Source: Dasyornis broadbenti (lineage: Eukaryota > Chordata > Aves > Passeriformes > Dasyornithidae). Taken from it: a stretch of DNA of 64,000 nt. Where the stretch lies: assembly GCA_013397935.1 (NCBI GenBank), contig VZRN01001189.1, positions 798,256 through 862,255 of the forward strand, written 5' to 3'. Made by a program: the position numbers and the translations under genes. Position 1 is the stretch's first letter, and every line of letters begins with the position of its first letter. Below are positions 1 through 13,600 of the stretch, piece by piece. The notes under the pieces are model-generated. The model did no database searches and was not told the origin of the DNA. It saw only the letters and a list, made by a program, of their open reading frames with translations.

Positions 1-3000
1 ACTCCTGAAGCATGCAAGCCAGTTATTGTTCTGCTTTTTAGCAGTTCACTGAAGGGGCAGCAGTTACGATTTCATATGAAACATTGCTCTGATTTTTTAC
101 ACCAGAGGCAAAACAAATCTGAAATGTTATTCTTAATTATCAAATATCTATTAGATGTGGGACAGAAAAAGCTGACAAGTTGAAGAATTTGCATTTTCAC
201 AAACATGAAACTTTTCCAAACCTACATGAAATAAAAAGCAGTGTGACACACAATTCCACCAGCAGCACAGTGAAGTTCACTTCCTTATTCCCCACACCTG
301 TGAATGTTCTTGCAGAAATTTTATCAACCACTTCAAATCCTCACAGCACAGCTCCAGTGACTCCACTGCGGTGAACTGGCAAATAAAATTATTAGGTCTC
401 CTTCACCTGGCCATGAGAGGACAGGTACCACAACGATGCTTGTCACAGGGTGAGGGTAGCCCTGTTCATCCCGGCTGCTGGGAGAGCCCCTGACCCCTGT
501 GGTTCTTCAAAGCAGGAGAGCCCACACCAATGACTGGGGTCAACCCTGTGGCAGAACCATTTCTGCCTTCAGTTACAGTAGGAACAACTTCAAGAACCAG
601 TGTTTGTCCAGGAAGAAGAGTGCTGTGACAGTCACTTTACAGGAAATAAAATCCTCCCTGAAACTCCCACCCCATGTTTTATCCAGACAGAAGCAAAAGG
701 TTCCCACTTAGATTATGTGCCTGGTTTGGTGCCAGTGAGGGGCTTCATCCAAAAAGCTGCCCACCAGCATCCCACTGACCTGAGCTCAGCAGCCAGGGAA
801 GACCACTGAAGAGTGAGGCTGGTTTTTGAAGCAAAGCATGAAAAGGAAAATAAAAGCAAAGGGAAGGACACATCACATGAAAACAACCTGCAGAAAGCTG
901 TGACTCCCTCTTGGACAGACAAAAAACATCAATCAGAGTCTCAAGCACAAGGAGTGTTAAGGCAAGACAACAGCAGCCACAGCACTGCCGTGACAGACAA
1001 ACCCAGGGCTGCAAGGATTGGTTTTCATCTCCTTTTTCACAGGGAAGAAAGGCCAGTAATGGTTCATCAGCATAAGAAAGGCACCCAAGGACACACAGGG
1101 GCATTCTGGAGGTGCTGAGGAGTTGCACTGCCTCAGATAACCAAACTTGAACTCACTCTGCCATGGGGAACTCACAGACTCAACTGTGCTAATATTTTCA
1201 CCTCTTTGTTGAGACCACAGCCTTGAAGCCTCCAATGTCATTTTGATCCTGCAGCTGCCCGACTGATCAGAGGGTGAGCAGCAGCAGCAGCTTGTAGTTC
1301 CCAGTGAGGATACACTCTGGAAGGTGTAGCCAAGCTGGGCAAAACAGCTCTCCTGCCACACCTCCTCCCCATCTCTGCTGGACAGCACGGACTAGAGGAA
1401 GAGAAAATTTCAGAGGACATCATATTAGATGGATAGTGGAATCCTTCCCACGTACCAGTAGCACTATAGCACAGAAGATGCACTAAAGAAGAATCTTTTT
1501 CTGGACAAACATCCATCAGTGCAGCTGACACTGACATAAGGTCTGGAACCATACACAGAGGACACCTGGACCAGCTCTGCAAAGCTCCCAAAGGTGCCTG
1601 AAGGGTTAGTGACAGGTTTAAGATTTAATTTCTCACAAGCCGTACATGATAAAAGGCACTTAATATTATCAGCCAATAATCCCATCTTTCACCACCTTCA
1701 CTGGTTATCTGTGGGCCTTTCTATCACTTGCACACTGGCCTGTCTCAGAAAAACACTTACCTACATGGTAAATCTAAACAGGTGATTAACCAAGTGCTTC
1801 ACTGCATTGGAAAGGATCCTGCATTCCTGCAGCGAACCTGCCAGACTGTTACCCAGATCCAGACATGCTTTTTTTGCTGGGCATGAGGAGGATTATAAAT
1901 ACCATTTCATCTTCCATTTCCCAACTTCAAAATTCCTGTGAGATACAGCTGTGATGTTTGAATGTATTCCAAGTACTTCAAAGTTTAAAAAAAAACCCTA
2001 ACAAATAAAATCAAACCAGAAAGTGGCCTTGTAATAACATCTACACACTCACCTCTCTTGATAGGAAAGCTGAGACACAGACTGCACCAGGTCCCCATGT
2101 GAAGAACTCCTTAAACAACACTTTCTGTGCAGCTTGTGCCTCCTGAAGCAAGGGACAAACGATGTACTTGGGTATCTTGATCAGACATCGCTCCTCAGCT
2201 GCACACACAGCCAGCCGGCACTGCTGGTGTGCTCAAGGGAAATCTGGGAAATCTCTGGAGATACAAACACTGGGCAAGGCTGGGTATGGCACGAGCAGCT
2301 GGTCAGACACCACAGCTATGGCTGATCCTCCCTGGAGCCACCTGCTCTGTCACCCATCGCTAGAGGTGCCAATGGCACTGAGCAGCCACTTGTTGGCTTC
2401 TCCCGGCCTGTGAAGGGAGGATGCTCCAGCTGTGCAGCAGGAATCTGGTCCTTAGGCTGCGAAGTGCATGCGTTAAAGGGCTGCCCTCTGCTGACTTACC
2501 CTGGATCGCATGGGCACAGCTCCTGGGTATGGGAGGAGTGCCAAATCCAAGCACTGCCTTTCCCAGAAGGGCACCATCCGGGTGTGCATTCAGCTCTGCA
2601 GGATCACACACTGCTGCCCTTCTTGCCAGGGCTGCTCTACTCCTTGTTCACCTCCTTCAGCTCCTGGGGATGGGAGTCACAGCAGCTGCAGGTGCATCCT
2701 GGCAGTTCCCACCAGCATCCCCCTTCATGGAAGAGCGTAAAGGATCTGCAGGGACCTTGGGTAAACTCCTTGCACGAAGGGTCAGTGATGAAAGGAAAGC
2801 ACAGGTTTAAGCTGTAGAGCTCTGCTGTAACACAGCAACATCCAGCTTATGAGCTCTCTCCTATTCATCTTCCTCTGCTTGAAGGCTTTAAAGATCATTT
2901 ACAGTAACTGCCACACACAAGAGGATTATTAACATCTGACAACTCCCATGAGCATCTCTAGCTTGGACAAAGAATACAGCAATTAAGAGGAGGATACACA

Positions 3001-6000
3001 CAGCTGCTGGACATCCCCCCTGAGGTCAAAATGCCATTGCTGCCTGGTCTCAGCCCAGTATTTTTCCGGACAACTCTATGAAAAGACAGAAGAAAAAACT
3101 CCCTGATGTTTATTTCCTTATATAGATATGCGAGGCCAACTGGAAAACAGCAAGGGGGTCACCATTGCTCAAATAAATCTTTTTCACAATATGCTCTACA
3201 GAGTCAAGTGCTGCACAGACCAATAAAATGATCTCTCACCCTTTCAAATTTTCTTACTTTGTTATTGCTCTTAATTATTTGTTTTCAGACAGCAAAAAGA
3301 AGGAGCAGCTATTCCCATAAAAACAGAGTCTGTTGAAGACCTTAGGCACAAATTGAACTAAGCAAAGCCCAGTAGGTCTAAAAAGACAAAAATGACATTG
3401 GGACATTTAGAGATGCAATCAGAGGAAGTGGAAAAAGAATGGAAGACAACAAGAAAACACTGTCTGTGAGGATGGTCACATACTGGGACAGGTTACCTAG
3501 AGAAACTGTAGTGTCAGTCCCTTGGGATACTAAAAGCCCTGTGCAACTTGCTTGGACCTGGGTGAGCAGAGGGGGCTGGACTAGAGCTCCAGAGGACTCC
3601 CTGGACCTTGAGTAACGTGTGATTCTGTAACAAGCTGTTCTGTTAATCACCATAATTTAATAACAGCCTTTATCCAGGACGGTACTAAAGGATAGGTTTA
3701 AATGTATGCATGAAGCCTACAAAAAAAAAAAAAAAATCAAAGGAGTTACGGTTATTGGAAGAACAAACTTTCTGGCACAGCTCTAAACATGTGCTCATCA
3801 CTTATTGCAGTTAAAGACAAATTTACCCGCAGGCTTAAACAAGTACTCGTGTTCCTTTCTGAATGGCCTTTTGTGTGTCATTCTGTACGTAGCACTTGGC
3901 TCCACTCATTTTTCGTGCTCCATTTACTGAGCATTATAATCTGAGCAGAATTCCACACAGAAGCCTGAAGCACCGTCACTAAAGCACATACAAGGAAAAA
4001 AATAACCAGTTTCTAACCATGTTTGAACTGAAAAGCCTCTGCTGCATCTTGGCCGGAGACCAATACTATCAGCAAAATACTAGAAAAGCAAAAGTAGCAG
4101 CTATACGACATCAGCATAAAGAACCTGGAATTATGACTCCAGCAGTACGTCCTCAGAACCAGTCAACAGTTCCCTACAGCATTCCAGTTTGTTCCCACTT
4201 TCACAAAATGAAGCAACAAGTTTATAAGCAGTTCCCAAACAAACAAGATATCATATATGGAACTAGAGAAAACAGAAAACAGATAAGACACAAAAAAATT
4301 CGCACTGCTGATATTCTAAGCAGAAGCAGTAGGCAAATTTGCCTCAGAAAGTAACAGCTTAGCATTCCTCACACTCACAGGTTCACTTTGGATCATGTGA
4401 AGAGTGGCCATTTTCTAACATGAGTTCAGCAAATTGCTGATGACAGACAAAAAAGCACGGTGGCCTTCTGTGACTGATGAATCAATTCTGCCATGCCTAT
4501 CCTAATGCCCTTATATTTAACAGTGTTAACATCATTCCAGTTGCAGAGTTCAGCATTGCTTTCAGTTAAAAAAACAAAACTCAAAAAATCCTCATCAACC
4601 AAAAGAAACAAAAGACACCCCCGTCCCCCTTTTTAACTTGAGAAAACATGACTTGCGCAGCACTTAGAAATCAAATTTTAGCATTAATCTACTTGAACTA
4701 TTGTTTTTGTCCCTCTGCACGTGCACTAGGCTTGGTGCCCAGCTCTGAAAGAGACAAAGGTAGCAGAGGCACAGCTTTGTTTCCACCCACAGCCACTCAC
4801 TGCCAGAAGCAGCTGCCAGGAGCCAGCTACAGCAGAAATGAGGTGCTGAAGATCTGTGACACTCCAGTCAGCTCCTTTTATTGATTCTTGGGAAGTGACT
4901 GGGTTAATTCACATTTCCTGCACCAAGGTTCCTCTGCAATGGCAATTCCTCACTTTGCCTCCTGGGAATTCTCAATCACTCTCTGTAAGTAGAATTTTGA
5001 TGACATGGATGTCAACCTTTTGTTCTTTAACAGCAGTTGTTAAGTAGGCCCCTGGAAAAAACAGTCCAGAGAGAGGAACCCTCCAGCACAAAGGGAAGTG
5101 TTTTATTTCGACAGATCTCCACCCATGCTGTGCTTGTGCTCCGGGAACATCACTGCAGTGCAAGGGCACTCCCTGATGTACAGACTGCGAAGGCACTTGA
5201 CTGAACCCAACAGGCTCAGCAGAGAAACTGACATTTACCTGCAACTTCACATTGAGCTGCAGGGAGAATTTGAAGGCTCGGGACAAAAGCAGAATGCAGC
5301 ATGTAAGGTACCACAGAAGCCTCCAGACTCAGAAGTGGCTGAGATCAGACAGGACACAGCACCACTCAGATTGGAATAGCACTTCACTGACTCAACTTTT
5401 GGAAGGAGAGGGAAACAGGTCCTGATTTCTGAACCATTAAAAATGAGCAGCACAGTTCAACTGGGGAAAAAGCTTTGAGAATTTTAGATCAATGCAGTAG
5501 AGCACCAGAATTCAGAGCGCTGAAAAGCTAAATATCAAGATTTGGAAGTCAAACATCTTCCTCAAGATCAGCTTTGTTACTGCCTGGATAATGAAAACAA
5601 CCTTTTTTAATGATCACCTGAGTACTTAAAAGGTCCAACACAACATCTTAATAGAGGTGCTGGCAGCTAATATGCAAAACTAACAGTTCATCTTATGAGT
5701 CCAAAGCAGTCATGTTTAAATCTTAAAAAAAAACCCCCAAAACATTCAGATCATTAAAGAGTTTATGGAGGAGACTGTTTGCATAGAACCTGTAAAACAA
5801 TTGCCAAAATGCAGGCCCTTCATGTTGCAAGAATCCCTCCTGGAGCCCACTTAGCCCCACATGTACCTCTTCACAGAAATCTGTCAGTTAGAGTTTTCTA
5901 CACAGATACTGCATATATTACAGAAACTGATCTTTGAGTCACAAACCAAATGCCTTCTTTTGCCACCTCCTCACTTCTGTCAGTTCAGTGGAGCTCAAAG

Positions 6001-6719
6001 TAACAAAAGAATCTCGAGAGAGTTTAGCTTGCTTCATCCATGCAGGTATTTTCAACTCTGAATCAAACTTACCCAAGTGTGTTAACTGAAGATAATTTTA
6101 TATATTGTGTGTACCATTCTTGTATTTATTTTGACAGATGATAAAGCCCTTGCAACTGCTTTTCCTGTCCAAGACAATTCTACACAAAATCAGTCAAATT
6201 CACCTGAGTAGAAAAGAATTAAAAGATGACATGGAAAGGCAGAAAATGAGTCCCACTCTTCCTTCTTCCACTAATGGGAAGGAGAAGTTTCTGTACACAC
6301 TTTTGAAGTGTCCTCCTCATGTTAAACTATCGTATAACTACTCTTAATTCTGCTTAATATGCAGTTGCAGTACTCCATTCCCCACTACTTCAGAAAGAAA
6401 CGTGTGACAAGATCAGGAAAAGCAGAACTCAGAAGGTAACAAGTGCATGCAGGAACAGTGATGTCAGAAACAGATCAAAACTACTCAGACAAAAAGTAAA
6501 TTAATGAATCAAAATGGAAAAGAAGCAACCATTTCCAAGTGTGTGACCAAGTTTAATGATACATTTGTTCTCTGAAACACTTGACCATCAATAACATTTC
6601 ATGGGTTATGATGCCCAGAATGTTACTTCATAGGTGTTTTATATGAATATTTACAAAGACTTTCAAAATTCAGTGGCACTAAACAAACAAGAAGAACGTA
6701 AAACTTTAAGCTACAATGC
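1..6719. other. Intergenic sequence downstream of WDR44
   Basis: No exon of a known gene could be recognised on either strand. Open frames here are short and mutually overlapping in several frames, for example around 2.4-2.8 kb, which is what chance produces in GC-richer sequence. The interval contains one CR1 tail at 3.46-3.63 kb and a run of about 17 A at 3720. In human the next gene downstream of WDR44 is DOCK11; no DOCK11-like exon or CpG island was seen, so it presumably lies beyond the left edge. Confidence 0.6.
3461..3630 (+). mobile_element. CR1 LINE 3' fragment
   Basis: The stretch reads like the end of an avian CR1 LINE in plus orientation: a 'gtgaggatggtcacatactg' block, then 'gggacaggttacctagagaa', 'ggtgagcagagggggctgga' and a terminal 'gtgattctg'. 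It is 5'-truncated and diverged, so it is an old inactive copy. Confidence 0.8.
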
Positions 6720-7509
6720 TTAAAAAATGTAAACAGTTTATTTTACATAGTTGTAAAATATAAGAACTTTCTAATGCAGCTTAATTTTATCTGGAAGGTG
6801 AATATATCCTGGTGCCCATGAACAAGGAATGAGAGAATTCTTTACACAAGTATTGTGCTCCAGTGTGCAAAAAATTATATATAAAGAAAGGAATCTAAAG
6901 TCCACAACAATTCAAAGACAACAAAAAAATTCACGTCGTGAAGTTGAGAAATTTATAAAAACATTTACACATGGTTGCTGACCCATCAAAAACTTGCATA
7001 ACTTAAAACTCTGAATATTAGCTACTACAAATTCAAGATCTTTCTCAAATGGAATTTTGTGCAAAGATCAGACTAGATTATTCAGCATTTTTCCAGCCTT
7101 CCCTTCCCACCCCTGTTCCTGACATCTAGTGGCCACAAGCACCACTAGAATGCTTTTGATACAGGTTCCAATTCGTGCGTGTAACCAAAAGGCACACACA
7201 CGCGTGAACACATTTTCGTGCAGAAACCCGTGCACGTTCACAATGACGTTGCAAAAGAACTGTCTGTAGAAAGTTTAGAGCCTAATGTTTGGCAGGGTTA
7301 TTCTTACACATTCCTTTCTATCCTACAAGCCCAGGTGTTAATAGGCACGCTGCTTTCCAAGGATCCAATATTTGAGTAGCCTTAAAATAAAGATTTAAAA
7401 ATAAATCAGCCTGTAACATTATTATATTAGATACTTTGCTTTTGCCTGCATTATTTATGGAATTTTAATCCCACAGTACCATAGCTTTATGCTGTCAGTT
7501 GCAAAACAA
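6720..7509 (-). other. WDR44: WDR44 3' untranslated region
   Basis: This is the sequence between the WDR44 stop codon (7512-7510) and the best poly(A) signal. It is AT-rich and has no coding potential. The cleavage site is inferred to lie about 15-25 nt beyond the AATAAA at 6742-6737, giving a 3' UTR of about 0.8 kb. Further cleavage sites to the left are possible. Confidence 0.6.
6737..6742 (-). terminator. WDR44: Candidate poly(A) signal of WDR44
   Basis: The minus strand carries a canonical AATAAA here, about 770 nt after the WDR44 stop codon, followed by a T-rich stretch. The position and context suit the end of the transcript, but no transcript evidence is available from sequence alone. 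Confidence 0.55.
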
Positions 7510-7604
7510 CTAAGATACATATTTCTTTTTGTTAATGAAGACTTTAATTGCTCCAGTAAAGTCAGCCGATAAAAGCACTTCTGTGTGATCTGTCTTCAGA
7601 GCTC
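7510..7604 (-). CDS. WDR44: WDR44 coding exon 20 (last)
   Basis: The acceptor is TTAAG at 7605-7609 and the exon enters in phase 1. It encodes residues 877-907 and TAG. It reads GALKTDHTEVLL then SADFTGAIKVF, closing the WD40 propeller, and ends INKKKYVS. The segment is almost identical to mammalian WDR44. Confidence 0.96.
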
Positions 7605-10600
7605 CTTAACAGGAAAGAGAATAAACTGTTAGTTCATTAAAAAAAAATATGCAAAAATCAAGCTCTCATTAAAATATATGACATCACTGTGATACTCTCC
7701 TTCCTCTATCATATTGCTGATTTCTAGCCAATACTTCAAGAAACATCTGCATTTCTGGGAAAGAAATCTTTTCATTAATGGCTGGTGCAGCTCTACCTCC
7801 TAACAGCTCCAATGTAAAAAGGATAATCCTAAAGAATGGCAACTGTACCCCTCATCTCACATCCTCAGCTTTTAAGAATGAAACAGCTGCCAAAAGGTTC
7901 AAGGTGAAATGCTAAGTTGGAGTATATACCCATGCCACAGCAGGGACTTTTCTTCTCAAGAAACCCCCCATCCAGATTGACAGTATTCATAGTATTTTCC
8001 TGCTCATACCATGGTATCAAGCAGAGTTCATCTTAAACACCTACCAGAGGGAATAGTGTCTGACGTCTCACAATCTTCTCCCTTACTTTCAGTTTCTTGC
8101 TTTTCAGAAGTTTCCAGTGACACCATCAAACCAGGATTAGGAGCAAAGATCGCAGAGGTGACGACTGCATTGTGCGCTTCAGAAAGACAATCCAATTTTG
8201 ATTACCTTGTTTCAAGAATTTGTTAGTTTTACAAGAATAGCAGGCATAAGTTCTACTAAACATCCACGAATCTCAGTGCTAGTGGCATCAGGTAAACTCA
8301 GAATTCAAGGAGCAACTGTCATTGTTCAATAATCTTAGGGATCTCAGAAGACACTCTAAGTGCCCAAAACTAACTGGAAAGAAGTCCAAAATACATTTGA
8401 TATAAACATGGCCCCACATTTCCCAAAAACTGTGTGTATGCGGAGGAGATAAAAGAGCTACCCTTTCCCCCACCACCTTTTTGTTTTTAGCCTGCTACAA
8501 AAGACAAAAAACTTGCATTTGTTTTCAAGGTCACTTTTCCATAAAGCATTATGGGTTGATAATTATTTTGATCTCTACAATTAGCCACCAAAACATTAAT
8601 TCAGCATCTCTTACTGAAGCTGGATAAACTCTATGCTACTCTGTCTCTTGCTACCCCAAAGAAGTCTCCTGTGACCAAGGATTCCTGACAGGCCACCAAT
8701 TACCATGCATCCTGCTAAGAATTTTTCCAAACTAAATGCATAGCAAATAAAAAAATATTTCAATTTTCAAATCATATATGCTTCGATAAAACAAAGATCA
8801 AAAGCTGGTTTTTACCTTTAATGCCTTCCCAGAAATCATTACGGTCTCTTCTTACAGATGTAAACTTGCTCAGGTCATGGTATGTACTCCAAATGTAGAC
8901 ATATTTATCCTCTGAACCACTTACAATGTAGGTAAAGTCATGGCTAAAGATTCAAAGGAGAAAAGCATTACCTTTCTTAGCGGTTCAAGCATGCATTACA
9001 GTAGCTCTGCATTTACCTGCTTGCTTGAGCGGCACATGTCTAAACTCTGACTTACAGCCCCGTAAGCAGAGATGATTTAATCTGGGAAATCCATCTGAAA
9101 CACGGGGGCTGAGCAAGATGATCTCCCAAGGTCTTTTCCAACCTCAGTTCTAGTACAGTTCCTGCACTCACAGCAATAGTAATGGACACACACATGCTAC
9201 TGTCCACAGGACACAACAGCAATCACTTATCCACAGGAGCTCCCAGCTCATCACTCTTGACCAGAGCCTTTTGCTACCTTTGCATTCTGAGCCAAGTGAC
9301 ATTTCAGAGGCTCAGTTTCATACCAATGTAGATTATTTAAAAAAAACCCTCTGTACTTCAGCCACAGCATTTCCCAAATCCAACAACTTCATTATTATAA
9401 TACTGTCTTACCTAAAGCTGGCTTTGATTTGGCTGCTGCTGTTGACATAACCTTTGTACTTCATAGATAGAGACAGATCTCTTAGGTCGTATAACCTGAT
9501 TCTGGAATCATTTGATGTCACTAGGATCTAGAAAAGAAAAAATAAATTTAGGAGTGGAAACAATTAGCCATCTGTAATAATTTTTTTACCTGCACATTAA
9601 TCGGAGTACAATGTCATTAAAAGAATATATACTCTATTTTAGCACTATTTAGTATTGTATTTGCCTAAATCAGCAAAGAGTAGGGCTCATTTTAGTAGTG
9701 TTAAATGATTGGCACAAACTTACTAAGCATTAGATGTAAGTATCAGAATTCAGTACTGGGCCAAAGTTGCACTGAAAGACAGTACCTTATTTTCTCCTGG
9801 CAAGGGTTCAATGCCAGTAATTTTTCTTCCAACTCTATTTCGACCTCTGGTAGAACGCACGTGTATTTGTGTGTGGTATTTCAAGTGCTGAAAAGATATT
9901 AAAACGAGCCCTGATTAGAAACAACTGTGTGAAAATGTTCGTTTGCTTCAAGCTCTAACAGGTTTGTTTCTTGATATTTAAATAACCATGACTTCTAAAT
10001 TTGTTTACTATTTAACATAAAGAAATCTACAGTCTCAAAGATTTTACCTCTGTGTCATAAAAGATGCATCTTCCATCATAGGTGCCTATGACCGCGTATT
10101 TGCCATTCTGGCAGAAGTTGGCAGCTGTAATCAATTTTGTCTGCCCATCTACCTCATTCCATAATGCCACTTTTTTGTCAGGAATGTTCCAGAGTCGGAG
10201 TTTTCCATCCAGTGAACCACTTAAGAAGTACCTGTCATCCTGAGAACACACACAAGGTTTAATCTCCACTTGTGCTCTGAGTATGTCCGTGCCTTCCTTA
10301 AAACCTTCCCACCCATTTCCAAACAGCTTCTCTCCAGAATTTCCCAAGTAAGAGCCCTCAGATGAGCTGATTATAATGTTTAAGAAATTTGTGGCAAATG
10401 GAATTCAAATTCTTACAGGTTTTTGACAAGATTACACACACACAGTTATACCTCAGGTTAGCAAATTGCTCACTGTTAGCAAAAGTACTTTTACCCTCTC
10501 AACACTCACATTGCCAGGAGCTGAAAGCTCCTTTCACAGTTTCCCACACATCTACTAGTTCTGCATATTCAGGGAACACTGACGAACCCTTTTCCTCCAC

Positions 10601-13600
10601 TTGAGTTCTGTTAATATTAGGAAGCTTGATTACAGTATTTTAAAAAAAAATTATAAAAAGTAAGTTAAAAGGAATCTCTGGAGGTCTCTGATCCACCTCC
10701 CCTTCTTGTAGCAAGGACAGTCTCAAAAGTTTGATCAGGCTGTAGTGGGTTATATCCTGTCAAGTTTTAAACATTCCCAAGGATTCTGTGGTCTCTGGAC
10801 AATTTGCTCAATTTCATTATGATTTTTTTTCCACTAATATTTAACCACAATATCCCCCACTGGAAATTCTAATTTTTCACAAAGTTACACTACACTATAC
10901 CAGCTGTGATGTTACAGCCAATGGATAATTCACTTTCCACTTCACATGTACACATGGTTAAACCCACGGACAGTCTCAGCGAAGTTCAGTGAAGATGAAC
11001 ACGAAGTTCTGGAATATTATCCAATAGGCGTATTTTTAAAGTGCACAGACTCTATTATTCAATCATATTTTTAAAAAATTCAACAAAAAAGGGAGTGGAA
11101 TGTTATAATTTTAAATTCTACCTCTTTAGAAGTATGAGGGCAGTTATACTCACCCTTGGATGGAAAGCTATAGCAGTGACAAAATCTATATGCTGGAAAC
11201 AGCAAAGACATTCTCTCCTTGATATGTGCCATAATCTGACAGTTTTATCCATAGAAGAAGAAAGCAAGAAGTAATTCTGTGAAACAAGAGAATTCCACAG
11301 TTATTAACAGACACAAAAGTAACAGGAAATACAGAAGCAGTTCGATTGGTAGAGCCCTACCAACTTCTACGCTGTCATGAAATTCAACACTTTATCTTCT
11401 CGGATAAAAAGGTTTATCCAAATTACCATTACTGATTGGTGCTTTCCTTAAGAGCTGTTCACTGACCCTTGGTCAAAGAAAATTTTCTGGAAGAACCTTA
11501 GTGAAAATGAGTACTTGGAATGTAGCTAAAGTATTCAGAGAAGAAACGGCATGACAGACTTCAGAGATGTCTGAGATGCTTCAACCAGACTGTGTTCCTA
11601 AAAGTACAACTGCATTCCCATGTGGGGAATATCTGAATAAGTCGGATGTGAAACAAGGTAATTATCTCATTTTAAAATAGATGCATATATTCAGCAGCTT
11701 TAGATTGTGTACACTTTGCACAAAAAGTGAAGCACACTGAAGACAAGAAAAGCAGTAACACCATAAAACAGAAACCACACAGTTCAATGGAATATCCTCC
11801 CGCTCTACACAATTTACTTTCACTATTGAATACACAGCTGTAATTGTTACTGGCTTGATTTTTTTTTTTTTTGAAGACAACTTCTAATTACACAAGCCCA
11901 AGAAGGCTGCCCATTTTATTCCAACTATTTCAGCTGGAATAAGCATTGCCTTTACAAAACTTCTCAACTTCAAAGAATATTTATATTGTTTAAATGTATG
12001 ATTCCAGTGGCAACTAACAACAGAAAACAAGGAAAACATAGAAGAACTGTGTGATTTGTATTAAGGTGCCTTACTTTAGACCAGGAAAGATCAAGAAGAT
12101 CTGCTGTATGGCCTTTGTATTTGCAAAATGGTCGTTGACGAAACGGGGCATTTTTATCATCTGGGTCTTCATCAACTCCACTGCAAATCTATCAGAGAAA
12201 TGTATAGAAACATTACCAAATAGTAGCTGGAAAAATTAACAATGAAGCACTTGCTGCTTAAAAAAAGTACAAGGACAATAACAATTTGAATAACAACTCT
12301 TACTATTTTAAAATAAACAATATTGCACTAATAAAAAACCAAAGTAAATGTCAAGTACAATGGGCTGTGAAACACCATCCTGAAATTGCAGAACTAAGCA
12401 GTTCTAAATTTTCCATTCTTTCGGCTCTTATTCAGTGGGATCAGTATGACAGCAATTTAAGCAAACACCTGAAGACAAGCTTTTGAAACAAAGTATATCA
12501 ATCTTGAAAACTACACTCCGCTTCTGAATATAAACTAGGAGTTTCCAAGTTTCTACTGTGTCTCACGAATGACAACTTCCTAGTAAGAGACCATTTCAGA
12601 ATAAACAGGTGTAAAATAATAATTAAAAAAACCCGTAGAAGTTATATACACAAGCTCTCCAGAAAAAATAAAAAAAAACAAAACCAAAAAACCCACAACC
12701 ACTCAAAACAATGTTCCTGGTGTGTGTGGCTTAGCAAGCCCACTCATTTACATGAGTTAAAGAAAGATTGCCGGCCTCCCTGCTTCCCTCTCGGCCAAAA
12801 CAATGCACACTAAATAACGCTACTGCCAAGATCTTCACTTAAACCCTGATTTTGTCATCTGTTTCTTACACTACTAGAAGCCAAAAATAGAAGGAAAACA
12901 CCTTAAATACATTTATTTTAATGGCAAGGTTTACTACAGGATCTGGAAACTCTACAAGTAAGAGTGTCTGAATATGTTTGTCAGTCATGTTCCATTTTTT
13001 TCTACACAGATGTGAAAAATTTAAATACGTCAGGTGTCATTATGCTTCTATTCACTTTGGCTTTCCTCAGAAAAAACCTCATCAAGTCAGATGTTAACCA
13101 CAAGTAATGGTCAAAGATAAAACACTAACACAAGAAATTCAATGATGTAGGTTTCTTCCCCTTAGCAATTCACTCAGCAATCTCCTCTGGCAGGAGGCCA
13201 CAGCACAGCTATGCAGATTTCGTAACACTTTAAGTTCAGTGACAGACTTCCTTGCTTGCACCCCATACACGTGGGATTAAAATAGTCAATTGAAGACATG
13301 TATTGATATGAGAGTTTGTGTCTCAAAGACACAAGCCAAGAACTCCTTAATGTGTGTTTGGACAAAGCAACAATGAAGGTCTGGCATCACAGACAGCACA
13401 GCTCCTCCAGCTCCTCCCCTCCCAATACCTTGTGTACCTACCCCTGCATCGGTATCAGACTTGGAAGAATTCAGGCTCTCTTGAGAGGGGGAAGGAGAGA
13501 CACGGCCTGGAACACAGACAGAAACACCATGGTCAACATCAAGTTCTCAAATACCCAGAATTTCTACTGTTTTAGAACTCTAGCCACGCATAGAGAGGTA

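Noticed and set aside
2360..2817. Four overlapping open frames of 76-135 codons on both strands
   Set aside because: Several frames are open at once, which reflects GC-rich sequence with few stops. None resembles a known protein.
3720..3737. Poly(A) run as a possible processed pseudogene tail
   Set aside because: No coding remnant lies upstream and no target-site duplication is visible.
4019..4354. 111-codon basic open frame with ATG in a fair Kozak context
   Set aside because: It is lysine- and glutamine-rich with no recognised motif and no splice context. Too weak to call a gene.
12655..12705. A-rich tract as a possible retroposon end
   Set aside because: No SINE or LINE body is attached; it is a simple low-complexity stretch in an intron.
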